DNA from: CAZYFH01 sp965197395
Lineage (GTDB): Bacteria > Acidobacteriota > Vicinamibacteria > Vicinamibacterales > UBA8438
Assembly (NCBI GenBank): GCA_965197395.1
Contig: CBDANB010000004.1
Coordinates: 62,001 to 126,000, forward strand
Direction: 5' to 3'
DNA: 64,000 nucleotides
Positions 1 to 7,544 of this stretch are shown here, one piece after another; the first letter of the stretch is position 1; each line of letters begins with the position of its first letter. The notes beneath the pieces are model-generated. The model was not told the DNA's origin. It saw nothing but the letters and a program-made list of their open reading frames with translations, and did not search any database. The position numbers and the translations under genes were made by a program.

Positions 1-969
1 GTCGCGCTCCTTCGTGATGACGCCGATCGGCGTGATCGGGAGGTCGCCGATGAGCCGGCGGACATGCGCCAGACGGCCACGGAACGCCGGCGGCGCCGTG
101 AACGCCAGCTCGTAGTCCTCGCCGCCCGCGAGCGCGGCCGACACCGGGTCCGCACCGGACCGCGTGAACCAGTCGCGCGCCTCCGGGTCGATCGGGATTC
201 GATCGGCCTCGATCCGGGCACCGACGCCGCTGGCATCGGTCACCTGATGCACGGCGTCCGCCAACCCGTCGCTCAGGTCAATGCACGCGCGCGCCGCGCG
301 GTTCCGGCCCAGCGCGAGGCCGAGCCGCACACGCGGCTCGGGTCGAAGGAAGCGCCGTCGGCACCGATCGGTGGCCAACGCGGGACCGCTATCGGTGCCC
401 CTGAGTGACGCGAGTCCGGCGGCAGCGCCGCCGATCTGCCCGCTGACATACACGACGTCGCCAGGCCGCGCGCCACCGCGCGTCAGCACGCGACGACGCC
501 TGACGCTGCCGGTGACGGTCACGTCGACCGAGATCGGACCTGTCGAGCCGGCGATATTGCCGCCGACGAGCGCGGTGCCGTGCTGACCCGCGAGGATGAG
601 CAGCGCGCCGACGAGCGCATCGATGTCCGCGACCGGCGCCCGCGGCGGGAGCGCGAGCGAGAGCAACGCGTGGCGCGGCGTGGCGCCCATGGCGGCCAGA
701 TCGCTCAGATTGACGGCGAGCGCTTTGTGCCCGATATCCGCCGCGGACGCGAACGTGCGATCGAAGTGGATGCCGTCGACCAGCGCGTCGGTCGTGATGA
801 CCGTGAGCGTCCCGCGGTCGGGAGCGACGACGGCTGCGTCATCGCCGATCCCGACGACAACCGACGACGGCGCCGGTGGGATGCGTGCACGGATGCGTGC
901 GATGAGGGCGCGTTCGCCAAGATCGGCGACGGTGACGTCTGGCGCAATCGACTCGGAAATGGGAGGCAT
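1..969 (-). CDS. thiL: thiamine-monophosphate kinase ThiL, 3' end cut by window edge
   Basis: ThiL phosphorylates thiamine monophosphate to thiamine diphosphate with ATP, the last step of cofactor synthesis, in the cytoplasm. Reading the minus strand from the ATG at 969 gives 323 codons without a stop. The family motifs occur in order: VGIGDDAAVV near residue 40, TTDALVDGIHF near 60, AVNLSDLAAMGATP near 85, DLSDGLADA near 220 and GGEDYEL near 270. These include the Asp residues that bind Mg-ATP in this fold. The C-terminus lies beyond the window. It starts 25 nt after the rny stop, so it is probably the last visible gene of the minus-strand housekeeping run. No strong Shine-Dalgarno sequence is visible. 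Identity is secure from the motifs. Confidence 0.93.
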   Translation of the reverse strand, partial: MPPISESIAPDVTVADLGERALIARIRARIPPAPSSVVVGIGDDAAVVAPDRGTLTVITTDALVDGIHFDRTFASAADIGHKALAVNLSDLAAMGATPRHALLSLALPPRAPVADIDALVGALLILAGQHGTALVGGNIAGSTGPISVDVTVTGSVRRRRVLTRGGARPGDVVYVSGQIGGAAAGLASLRGTDSGPALATDRCRRRFLRPEPRVRLGLALGRNRAARACIDLSDGLADAVHQVTDASGVGARIEADRIPIDPEARDWFTRSGADPVSAALAGGEDYELAFTAPPAFRGRLAHVRRLIGDLPITPIGVITKERD

Positions 970-994
970 CGTCGGGCGGAGCGCGAGCAGTTAC

Positions 995-2566
995 CTACCT
1001 CGCATAGTCGATCGCCCGTGTCTCTCGAATCACCGTGACCTTGATCTGGCCCGGATACTCCAGCTCGTTCTCGACGCGCTTGGCGATGTCCTTCGACAGC
1101 CACACCGCTTCCTCGTCGGAGACGGAGTCGCTCTCGACCATGATGCGGATCTCGCGTCCGGCCTGGAGCGCGAACGCTTTCGAGACCCCCTTGAACGAGT
1201 CGGCAATGCTTTCAAGCTTTTCCAGCCGCTTGATATACGACTCCAGGATGTCCCGTCGCGCGCCCGGTCGAGCGGCCGAGATCGCGTCGGCCGCCTGCAC
1301 CAGCATCGACTCGAGCGACGGCCAGTCGATGTCCATGTGATGGGCGGCCATCGCGTCGACGACCGCGGGGCTCTCGCCGTGCTGTTTGAGGAACTCGATG
1401 CCGATCTCCAGGTGCGTCCCTTCGAGCTCGCGGTCCATCGCTTTGCCGATATCGTGGACGAACGCGGCCCGGATGGTCGTGTGCGCGTCGAGCCCGACCT
1501 CGCGGGCCATGACGCCGGCGACGTATGCGACTTCCTTGGAATGCGCGAGCACATTCTGGCCGTAGCTCGTACGGAACTTGAGGCGGCCCATCATCCGGTG
1601 GATCTCCGGATGCATGTCGTGCAGGCCCAGCTCGAACGCGGCCGCCTCGCCCTCCTTCAGGGTCGCCTCGGCGACCTCTGATTTCACCTTCTCGACGACC
1701 TCCTCGATCCGCGCGGGATGAATGCGTCCGTCGGCAACCAGCCGCTCGATCGAGACCTTGGCGATCTCGCGTCGATAGGGGTCGAAGCTCGAGAGGATGA
1801 TGGCGCCGGGCGTGTCGTCGACGATGAGCTCGACGCCGGTGGCGGTTTCCAGCGCCCGGATGTTCCGTCCCTCCCGGCCGATGATGCGACCCTTGAGATC
1901 GTCGCTCGGCAGGTCGACCACCGACACGGTTGTCTCAATCGCGTGCTCAGCGGCGCTGCGTTGGATGGCCTGGGTGATGATGTGTTTGGCCTTATCCGCG
2001 GCGACTTCACGCGCTTCGTGCTCGAGCTTCTTGACGAGATTGGCGGCGTCCCGGCGGGCGTCGGATTCCAGCTGGCGGAGCAAGAGGTCCTTGGCCTCGT
2101 CGGCCGTCATGCCAGACACGCGCTGCAGCTCGCGCTGGGTCTGGGTGACCAGCTCCCGGCACCGCGCGTCTTCGGCCTCTGCGGTTTGCTCCCGCTTGCC
2201 GACCGCGTCCTCGCGTGATCGAACACCGGCTTCGGCTCGCTCGAGCGTTGACTCCCGGTCGCTGACCAGGCGCGCTTTGTCCCCGAGCGCCGTGTCGAGC
2301 GCGGTGATCTCTTCGCGCCGCTTGTGCGTTTGGGTCTCCGTTTCACGCAGCAGCTCGTGCGCCTTCTCCTTGGCCGCAAGCACGGCTTCCTTGTGCGTGG
2401 CTTCGGACTCGCGCTCGGCATCCGTCACGAGTCGGCGCGCTTCGTCACGGGCGCGGCCCATCGTGTCGGCGGCGATACGCTTGCGTGTGGCGATCCAGAT
2501 CCCGAAGATGATGAGCGCGCCAACGGCGGCCGCGAGCGCGGCGGCGAGGTACGGAAGGAGCTGCAT
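995..2566 (-). CDS. rny: ribonuclease Y
   Basis: RNase Y is a membrane-anchored endoribonuclease that initiates mRNA decay. The 523-residue product has one N-terminal membrane segment (residues 3-24), a long charged coiled coil (about 30-205), a KH domain with GRIIGREGRNIR at 226-237, and an HD domain with the HD pair at 371-372 (FVHDIGKAMD). Length and domain order match the family. I chose the ATG at 2566 because the protein then begins directly with the membrane anchor. An in-frame extension to 2617 adds a non-homologous leader that overlaps the 6S RNA candidate. A GTGGGGG stretch precedes the chosen ATG. Confidence 0.96.
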   Translation of the reverse strand: MQLLPYLAAALAAAVGALIIFGIWIATRKRIAADTMGRARDEARRLVTDAERESEATHKEAVLAAKEKAHELLRETETQTHKRREEITALDTALGDKARLVSDRESTLERAEAGVRSREDAVGKREQTAEAEDARCRELVTQTQRELQRVSGMTADEAKDLLLRQLESDARRDAANLVKKLEHEAREVAADKAKHIITQAIQRSAAEHAIETTVSVVDLPSDDLKGRIIGREGRNIRALETATGVELIVDDTPGAIILSSFDPYRREIAKVSIERLVADGRIHPARIEEVVEKVKSEVAEATLKEGEAAAFELGLHDMHPEIHRMMGRLKFRTSYGQNVLAHSKEVAYVAGVMAREVGLDAHTTIRAAFVHDIGKAMDRELEGTHLEIGIEFLKQHGESPAVVDAMAAHHMDIDWPSLESMLVQAADAISAARPGARRDILESYIKRLEKLESIADSFKGVSKAFALQAGREIRIMVESDSVSDEEAVWLSKDIAKRVENELEYPGQIKVTVIRETRAIDYAR

Positions 2567-2973
2567 GCGCGACCCCCACGGAATCGGCGCCGCATGCTGG
2601 AACCCGGGCGAAACCAAAACCCCCGCGGACTGCCGTGTGGGGAGGTCGTATGAACCTGTCTAAACAGGTGGGGCCGCTAGGTGAAGCTTCGCCTCTAAGG
2701 CTTCCTCGCGCGGAGGCATGCACACAGCAAAGCGTCGCGACTCTCTTCGATACAACAATGGCTCAAACGAGCCCCCAAACCATCACGCGCACCGCAGGGA
2801 ATTCAAGATCACGCGGCTGCTGACGTCTGCTTCCAGGCAATCGTCAACGGCCCCAACATCGTGCCGTTCTACGTAACGAACTTCATCTTAGAACGAAGCA
2901 GGCCGGGTGGCAAGATGGGAAGGCTACGGGCGCCCCGCCCGGTCAGACGACCCACCGGGTGGACGACGTGACC
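2567..2973. other. 407-bp gap between rny and zapA
   Basis: No protein gene is supported here. The left part (about 2617-2803) holds the 6S RNA candidate on the minus strand. The right part (about 2804-2973) has no recognisable gene. It should carry the promoter of the RNA. A TTGACG hexamer is visible on the minus strand about 45 nt upstream of the proposed 5' end, but no convincing -10 partner was found. Confidence 0.6.
2617..2803 (-). ncRNA. ssrS: 6S RNA candidate (SsrS)
   Basis: 6S RNA mimics an open promoter and sequesters sigma70 RNA polymerase. On the minus strand the segment is about 185 nt, the usual 6S length. Its ends pair: CCCTGCGG (complement of 2792-2799) with CCGCGGGG (complement of 2621-2628), continued by GTTTGGGG with CCCCACAC. 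Downstream of the middle it carries GGAAGCCTTAGAGG and then a CACCTGTTTAGACAGGTTC hairpin. These resemble GAAGCCTTAAAAC and the following hairpin of E. coli 6S. The position beside zapA (ygfE in E. coli) is the classic ssrS location. Boundaries are approximate. No covariance search was possible, so the call rests on length, closing stem, one conserved block and synteny. Confidence 0.75.
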
Positions 2974-3285
2974 CTATCTCGGCGGCGATGCACTCGCGAT
3001 CGCCCGATCGACGAGCGCTTCGAGCTCGATCGCGCGCTGGTGCACGTCGCTGTCGGCGGTCGCCCGGCCGTCTCGACATCGAAAGTACTCGTCCGCGATA
3101 TTCAGCGCGGCGAGCACGGCGACGCGGACCGAGTCGCCGGCGCTTGGGCGGTCGGCCGCTGACTGCATCTTCTCGTCAACGTAGCGCGCGAGCTCGGCCA
3201 CATAGGACGCGTCCAGCTGACTGCGGATAGGATACCGCTGGCCGAAGATGTCGACCGTGATGACGCCATCGTCGTCGTCGGTCAC
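2974..3285 (-). CDS. zapA: cell division protein ZapA
   Basis: ZapA binds and bundles FtsZ filaments at midcell. The product is about 103 residues, the usual size. It has the N-terminal beta strand VDIFGQRYPIR followed by the helical region AELARYVDEKMQ and RVAVLAALNIADEYFR that forms the dimer coiled coil in this family. I prefer the GTG at 3285 because a GAGG motif lies 9 nt upstream of it. The GTG at 3294 would place that motif directly against the start codon. The gene sits next to a ZapB-like gene and the 6S RNA candidate, matching the zapA context in many bacteria. Confidence 0.9.
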   Translation of the reverse strand: MTDDDDGVITVDIFGQRYPIRSQLDASYVAELARYVDEKMQSAADRPSAGDSVRVAVLAALNIADEYFRCRDGRATADSDVHQRAIELEALVDRAIASASPPR

Positions 3286-3294
3286 GGGCGACAC

Positions 3295-3441
3295 CTCGCG
3301 CCGACTGACGCCTGCGACACGTGTCGCCTGGCTGAAGGCTCAAGGCTCACGGCTTTCGGCTCGGGTCGCGACTCATCGATCATCGCGTGTGTCCGCGTCC
3401 CCTGCCCAAGCCCTACGCCTTCAGCCCTAAGCCAGACGCGG
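3295..3441. repeat. degenerate heptamer repeats between zapA and zapB
   Basis: This 147-bp gap contains imperfect short repeats. Around 3337-3363 there are four near copies of a 7-mer of the form aaGGCTc (aaggctc, aaggctc, acggctt, tcggctc). Around 3405-3432 a related complementary run reads aagccct, acgcctt, cagccct, aagcc. Similar telomere-like heptamers occur at 7243-7275. No gene is visible. The function is unknown. Confidence 0.6.
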
Positions 3442-3717
3442 TTACAGGTCGATCCCCTCCAACTGGCTGAGCATGTCGGCGACGCGTGCCTGAATCTGCT
3501 CGCGCTCGGCGAGCAGTGTCTTGACCTCCGCGCCGTCGTTCTGCGCGGCGGAGAGCCGTTCGCGCATCGTCTCGAGCTCGGTGGTCAGGCGGCCGTTGTC
3601 CGCACTCGTCTGGGCCAGCTCCGCGCGCGTGCGCTCGAGCAATCCCACGAGCGCCTGGATCTTCTCGGCGAGCCGTTCGAGTGTTTCGAGGTCGACTGAT
3701 CGTGCGGTGTTGGCCAT
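3442..3717 (-). CDS. zapB: ZapB-like coiled-coil protein
   Basis: This 91-residue acidic protein is predicted to be almost entirely coiled coil: LETLERLAEKIQALVGLLER, then regularly spaced Leu, Glu and Arg through the C-terminus. ZapB is a small coiled-coil partner of ZapA in the divisome. The size, helical pattern and position directly upstream of zapA in the same orientation support a ZapB-like role, but coiled coils are low in information and the name is an inference. The ATG at 3717 has a CGAGGAG ribosome-binding site 8 nt upstream. The gene begins 25 nt after the pheT stop. Confidence 0.75.
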   Translation of the reverse strand: MANTARSVDLETLERLAEKIQALVGLLERTRAELAQTSADNGRLTTELETMRERLSAAQNDGAEVKTLLAEREQIQARVADMLSQLEGIDL

Positions 3718-3742
3718 GTGAACATGCTCCTCGCGACGCCGG

Positions 3743-5830
3743 TCATCTCAATGTGGCCTGGTGGGTGGTTTCGAGGCTAGTGACGATGGCGCTCATCGTC
3801 TGCTGCACCTCCGCGTCGGTCAGCGTGCGGTCGGCATGGCGAAACGTCAACCGAAACGCGAGACTCAGTCGGCCCTCGGGGACGCCTTTCCCCTCGTAAC
3901 GGTCGAACTCGCGCACGTCGATCAGCGTCTCTGGCGCGACCGCACGGATAGTGCCACGAACGGTGGCCGCAGGCAAGGACGCATCGACGACGATGGCCAG
4001 ATCTCGGACGATCGACGGCTGGCGTGGCAGCGCCGACACGCGCATCGCCGAGCGATCGACCGCGATCTCGCCCAACACGTCCAGATCGAGCTCGGCCACA
4101 TAGACGTCGTCACCGGCGACCGGCAAACCTCGCGTGGTGGCCAGTGACGGGAGGAGCTGGCCGAGGAAGCCAAGTGTGCAGACCTCGTCGGATCCGGGCC
4201 GCACACCCTGCACGACGGCGGCGCGCCCGGGCACGAGCTCCGGGCGCGTGGTGGGCTCGATGTGCGTCGTCACGCCGGCCGCGTCAGCGAGGCGTTCGAC
4301 GATGCCCTTGACGTCGAAGAGATCGGACGGACGCGCGCGTCCGCTCCAGTGTTCGACCATGCCGGCACCGGTCAGCGCGATCGCGACGCCGGCCGACTCG
4401 CCGCCGGCGCGCCGAAACCGGTGCCCGATCTCGAACAACCGGATGTCCCGGTGTTCGCGGCGACGATTGCGAATCAGCGCGTCGACCAGACCGGGCACGA
4501 GTGAGGGGCGCAGGACCGCGTACTTCTCCGATAGCGGATTAGCCACCGGTACGAGGGCGTCCGTCGTGTCTACGAACGGTTCCGCCGCGGCCCGCTCGAT
4601 GAACCCGTATGTCGTCGCCTCCGAGCACCCGCTCGCGGTGAGCACACGCCGCAGCAGACGCTGGCGCCGGATGCCGGCGGCGACGGGAGCGGGCGGCCGG
4701 ACCATCGCCGGGAACGTGGACGGCAGCCGATCGTAGCCGTGGTATCGCGCGACCTCCTCGATGAGATCGATCTCCCGGCTGACATCGACGCGATGAGACG
4801 GCACGGTGACCCGCCATCGGGCATTGTCAGCGGGCTCGACCGGTTCGACGGCAAAGCCCAACCGCTCGAGGGTCATCGCCACGACGCCGGCATCGACGTC
4901 GACGCCGAGGACACGGTGGATACGAGCCTGCCGGAGGTCGACCACGATCGCCGCGCGCGGCGCCGGGTACCGGTCGATGAGGCCGCCCTTCGGCTCGCCC
5001 CCGCCGATGGCCGCCAGAATCGCGTAGGCGCGGCGCAGCGCCGTGACGGGCGCGCCGATGTCGGCGCCGCGCTCGAAGCGATAGGACGCGTCGGTCGACA
5101 GACCCAGTCGCCGGCTCGTCCGGCGGACTGAGATTGGCTTGAAATAGGCGCTCTCGAAGGCAACACGTGTCGTCGACTCGTGCACCTCGGAGTCCGCACC
5201 GCCCATGACGCCCGCGACCGCCTGCGCCCGCGCGCCGTCGGCGATGACGAGCATGTCGTCGGCCAGCGCGCGATCCTCGCCATCGAGCGTGCGGAGGCGC
5301 TCGCCGGGCCTGGCCCGTCGGATACGCAGCTCGCCGCCCCCAAGCCGGTCGAGATCGAACGCGTGCATGGGGTGGCCAAGCTCGAGCATGACGTAGTTCG
5401 TGACGTCGACGATGTTGTTGATAGGACGCACGCCAGCCGCCTCGAGGCGCGCGGCCAGCCACGCCGGCGACAGGGTGACGTCGACCGCGGCGACCGCCGC
5501 CGCGTAGCGGGGACAGAGCTCGGCTTCCTCGATGGTCACGGCCAGATCGATGCCCCCGCCGTCCCCGGCATGCGGCGGCGCGGCCAGCGCCGGCCAGGTC
5601 ACCGTCGTGCCGTACATCGTCGCCACTTCCCGGGCGATGCCCGCCACGCTGAGACAGTCGGGGCGGTTGGGTGTGATCTCGAGGTCAAGCACCGCGTCTT
5701 TCCCGGTCGACGCGTGTGCCGGTTCGATCGCCGACACTTCGAACCCACGCATGGTCAGCCCCTCGGCCAGCGTGTCAATGCTCGTGTCCACCGGCACGAG
5801 CTCGCGGAGCCACGACACGAGGATTCTCAA
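3743..5830 (-). CDS. pheT: phenylalanyl-tRNA synthetase beta subunit, short form without the OB-fold tRNA-binding domain
   Basis: PheT is the beta subunit of the alpha2-beta2 enzyme that charges tRNA-Phe; it carries the editing site. I place the start at a TTG (5828-5830) that overlaps the pheS stop as TTGA. This gives 695 residues beginning LRILVSWLRELVPVD, the normal PheT N-terminus; a longer in-frame extension runs into pheS and is not homologous. The early region LTMRGFEVSAIE passes almost directly into LEITPNRPDCLSVAGIAREVA. The roughly 100-residue EMAP/OB insertion seen in E. coli PheT (about residues 40-150) is therefore absent. The B3/B4 editing and B5 regions and a C-terminal FDX-ACB anticodon-binding domain (VREFDRYEGKGVPEGRLSL) are present. 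Confidence 0.93.
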   Translation of the reverse strand: MRILVSWLRELVPVDTSIDTLAEGLTMRGFEVSAIEPAHASTGKDAVLDLEITPNRPDCLSVAGIAREVATMYGTTVTWPALAAPPHAGDGGGIDLAVTIEEAELCPRYAAAVAAVDVTLSPAWLAARLEAAGVRPINNIVDVTNYVMLELGHPMHAFDLDRLGGGELRIRRARPGERLRTLDGEDRALADDMLVIADGARAQAVAGVMGGADSEVHESTTRVAFESAYFKPISVRRTSRRLGLSTDASYRFERGADIGAPVTALRRAYAILAAIGGGEPKGGLIDRYPAPRAAIVVDLRQARIHRVLGVDVDAGVVAMTLERLGFAVEPVEPADNARWRVTVPSHRVDVSREIDLIEEVARYHGYDRLPSTFPAMVRPPAPVAAGIRRQRLLRRVLTASGCSEATTYGFIERAAAEPFVDTTDALVPVANPLSEKYAVLRPSLVPGLVDALIRNRRREHRDIRLFEIGHRFRRAGGESAGVAIALTGAGMVEHWSGRARPSDLFDVKGIVERLADAAGVTTHIEPTTRPELVPGRAAVVQGVRPGSDEVCTLGFLGQLLPSLATTRGLPVAGDDVYVAELDLDVLGEIAVDRSAMRVSALPRQPSIVRDLAIVVDASLPAATVRGTIRAVAPETLIDVREFDRYEGKGVPEGRLSLAFRLTFRHADRTLTDAEVQQTMSAIVTSLETTHQATLR

Positions 5831-6888
5831 TGGGGAAACTGCTCCAGCAATCGCAGGTCGTTTTCGTAGAACGCGCGGTTGTCCTCGACCCGGTATTTGA
5901 GAATGGCCAGACGATCGATGCCCACGCCGAACGCCCATCCGGTCAACCGCTCTGCGTCGTAACCCACCGCCTCCAGCACTGCGGGGTGCACCATGCCGCT
6001 GCCGAGAATCTCGATCCAGCCGGTGCGCTTGCACACCGAGCAGCCGCTGCCGCGACAAAACACGCAGCTGATGAACACCTCGGCGCTCGGTTCCGTGTAC
6101 GGAAAGAAACTGGGCCGGAACATGACCTGCGTGTCGGGATCGAACACCTGCTGCAGGAAGCACTCGAGCGTGCCCTTGAGATGGCTCATCGTGACGTCGT
6201 CACCGACGAGCAGGCCTTCGATCTGCTGGAACATCGGCGAGTGCGTCTGATCCGGCGTGTCACGACGGTAGACCAGACCGGGCGCGATGATCCGCACCGG
6301 TGGCTCGTGTGTCTCCATGTAACGGATCTGCATGCCCGAGGTGTGGGTGCGGAGCAACGTCGCCGGGCGGCCTGCCGCCGTCTCGAGCGGACCGTCGAGG
6401 TAGAGCGTGTCCTGCATGTCTCGAGCCGGATGCTCGGGCGGCATGTTCAGCGCTTCGAAGTTGTGGTAGTCGTCTTCAGCTTCGGGGCCCTCGAGGATTT
6501 CGAACCCCAGGCTCGCGAAGATCGTCTCGATCTCCTCGCGGAGGACGGAGAGCGGGTGACGGTGACCCAGCCGAATGTCGCGCCCGGGGAGCGTCACGTC
6601 GACGGCCGCGAGTGGTCCGGTGTCGGCGTCAAGGGTCGCGCGACGGGCTGCGAGCTGTGCCTCGATGAAGCGCTTGAGGTCGTTCGCTCGCCGGCCGAGC
6701 TCGGGGCGCACGTCGGCCGGGGCCGACGCCACGGACTTCAGTAAGGCCGGCACCGCGCCGCGCTTGCGGCCGAGGTAGCGGTCGCGGAGCGTCTGGAGGC
6801 TCTCGACCGCGGTGACCTGTTCCAGCTCCCTCAGGAATTCGCCGCGGAGGCCCTCGACGGTGGGGGTATCAGGTTGCCGCGCGGGCAT
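5827..6888 (-). CDS. pheS: phenylalanyl-tRNA synthetase alpha subunit
   Basis: PheS is the catalytic class II subunit that forms phenylalanyl-adenylate and charges tRNA-Phe. With the ATG at 6888 the product is 353 residues. An N-terminal coiled-coil arm (about 1-90) is followed by the class II core: motif 2 region LLRTHTSGMQIRYM, FEGLLVGDDVTMSHLKGTL-like sequence around FQQIEGLLVGDDV, FRPSFFPYTEPSAEVFI, and motif 3 GWAFGVGIDRLAILKY near the end. The start overlaps the last 20 nt of rplT. A further ATG at 6921 is possible but adds an atypical leader. The stop overlaps the TTG of pheT, implying translational coupling and equal subunit output. Confidence 0.96.
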   Translation of the reverse strand: MPARQPDTPTVEGLRGEFLRELEQVTAVESLQTLRDRYLGRKRGAVPALLKSVASAPADVRPELGRRANDLKRFIEAQLAARRATLDADTGPLAAVDVTLPGRDIRLGHRHPLSVLREEIETIFASLGFEILEGPEAEDDYHNFEALNMPPEHPARDMQDTLYLDGPLETAAGRPATLLRTHTSGMQIRYMETHEPPVRIIAPGLVYRRDTPDQTHSPMFQQIEGLLVGDDVTMSHLKGTLECFLQQVFDPDTQVMFRPSFFPYTEPSAEVFISCVFCRGSGCSVCKRTGWIEILGSGMVHPAVLEAVGYDAERLTGWAFGVGIDRLAILKYRVEDNRAFYENDLRLLEQFPH

Positions 6889-7231
6889 CTTTGGCCCGGG
6901 AGGCCAGATGCGCGAACGCATCCGGTTCGCGAACGGCCAGGTCGGCGAGCGCCTTGCGGTCCAGCCCGACGCCGGCGGTCTTGAGCCCGTTGATGAACTG
7001 GTTGTAGCTCAACCCGTGCTGTCGGGAGGCGGCGCCAATCCGCGTGATCCACAGGCGGCGGAAGTCGCGCTTCTTGCGGCGCCGCCCGATGAACGCGTAG
7101 TTGAGCGCCGTGTCAGCGGCTTCCTTCGCGGCACGATAGAGCTTGCTCTTTGTCTGATAGAACCCCTTGGTCCGGGCCAACAGCTTTCGCCGCTTCGCGC
7201 GTCGTATCGTCCCGCGCTTTACTCGAGGCAT
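6869..7231 (-). CDS. rplT: 50S ribosomal protein L20
   Basis: L20 binds 23S rRNA early in assembly of the large subunit. The 120-residue product starts MPRVKRGTIRRAKRRKLL and includes the hallmark RTKGFYQTKSKLYRAAKEA and RRKKRDFRRLWITRI segments; it is full length. In E. coli L20 represses its own operon by binding the mRNA. That is family knowledge, and no matching RNA structure was demonstrated here. It lies between rpmI and pheS in the conserved infC-rpmI-rplT-pheS order, and its 3' end overlaps the pheS start. Confidence 0.97.
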   Translation of the reverse strand: MPRVKRGTIRRAKRRKLLARTKGFYQTKSKLYRAAKEAADTALNYAFIGRRRKKRDFRRLWITRIGAASRQHGLSYNQFINGLKTAGVGLDRKALADLAVREPDAFAHLASRAKDARAAT

Positions 7232-7235
7232 CTTC

Positions 7236-7280
7236 TCAATTGCTCCAGGCTTAGGGCTTAGGGCTTAGGGCTGGGCCGAG
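7236..7280. repeat. tandem heptamer (TTAGGGC)3 between rpmI and rplT
   Basis: Within the 91-bp gap between two ribosomal protein genes, three exact adjacent copies of a 7-mer ending in TTAGGG are visible (7248-7270), followed by a partial copy (gctggg). This resembles the degenerate heptamers at 3337-3432. It is not a CRISPR, since there are no spacers, and it codes for nothing. Function unknown. Confidence 0.75.
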
Positions 7281-7322
7281 GGAGCCGACCCATACGCCCG
7301 CGCCTTGAAGCCAGTCCCGCGT

Positions 7323-7520
7323 CTACTTATACGGAATCATCCGTGCGATTTTCGCCGCGTCGGCGGCATCCACGAGCGTCGTGCCGCGAAGGCCGCGCTT
7401 CTGCTTGGTCGTCTTGCTTGTGAGAATGTGCCGCAAGAACGCTCGACTACGGGTGATCTTGCCGGTCCCGGTCTTGTTGAAGCGCTTCGCGGCGCCTCTG
7501 TGGGTTTTCAGCTTCGGCAC
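7323..7520 (-). CDS. rpmI: 50S ribosomal protein L35
   Basis: L35 is a small basic protein of the large ribosomal subunit. The 65-residue product begins MPKLKTHRGAAKRFNKTGTG and has the conserved SRAFLRHILTSKTTKQKRGLRG region. The start codon is GTG at 7520, preceded by GGAAGAGGACATC, a good ribosome-binding site. It lies 24 nt downstream of infC in the usual order infC-rpmI-rplT and is certainly co-transcribed with them. Confidence 0.97.
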   Translation of the reverse strand: MPKLKTHRGAAKRFNKTGTGKITRSRAFLRHILTSKTTKQKRGLRGTTLVDAADAAKIARMIPYK

Positions 7521-7544
7521 GATGTCCTCTTCCTTGCTTCGTCC

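Noticed and set aside
596..1681. 361-codon plus-strand reading frame opposite rny and thiL
   Set aside because: Arg/Ala/Ser-rich shadow of the well-conserved RNase Y and ThiL genes on the minus strand. Long antisense frames are expected in GC-rich DNA.
3743..6163. 806-codon version of pheT
   Set aside because: The extra 111 N-terminal residues overlap pheS, are Arg/Pro-rich and have no homology. The TTG at 5830 gives the normal PheT N-terminus.
7236..7280. Heptamer repeats as a CRISPR array
   Set aside because: Units are 7 bp and directly adjacent with no spacers, and no cas genes are present.
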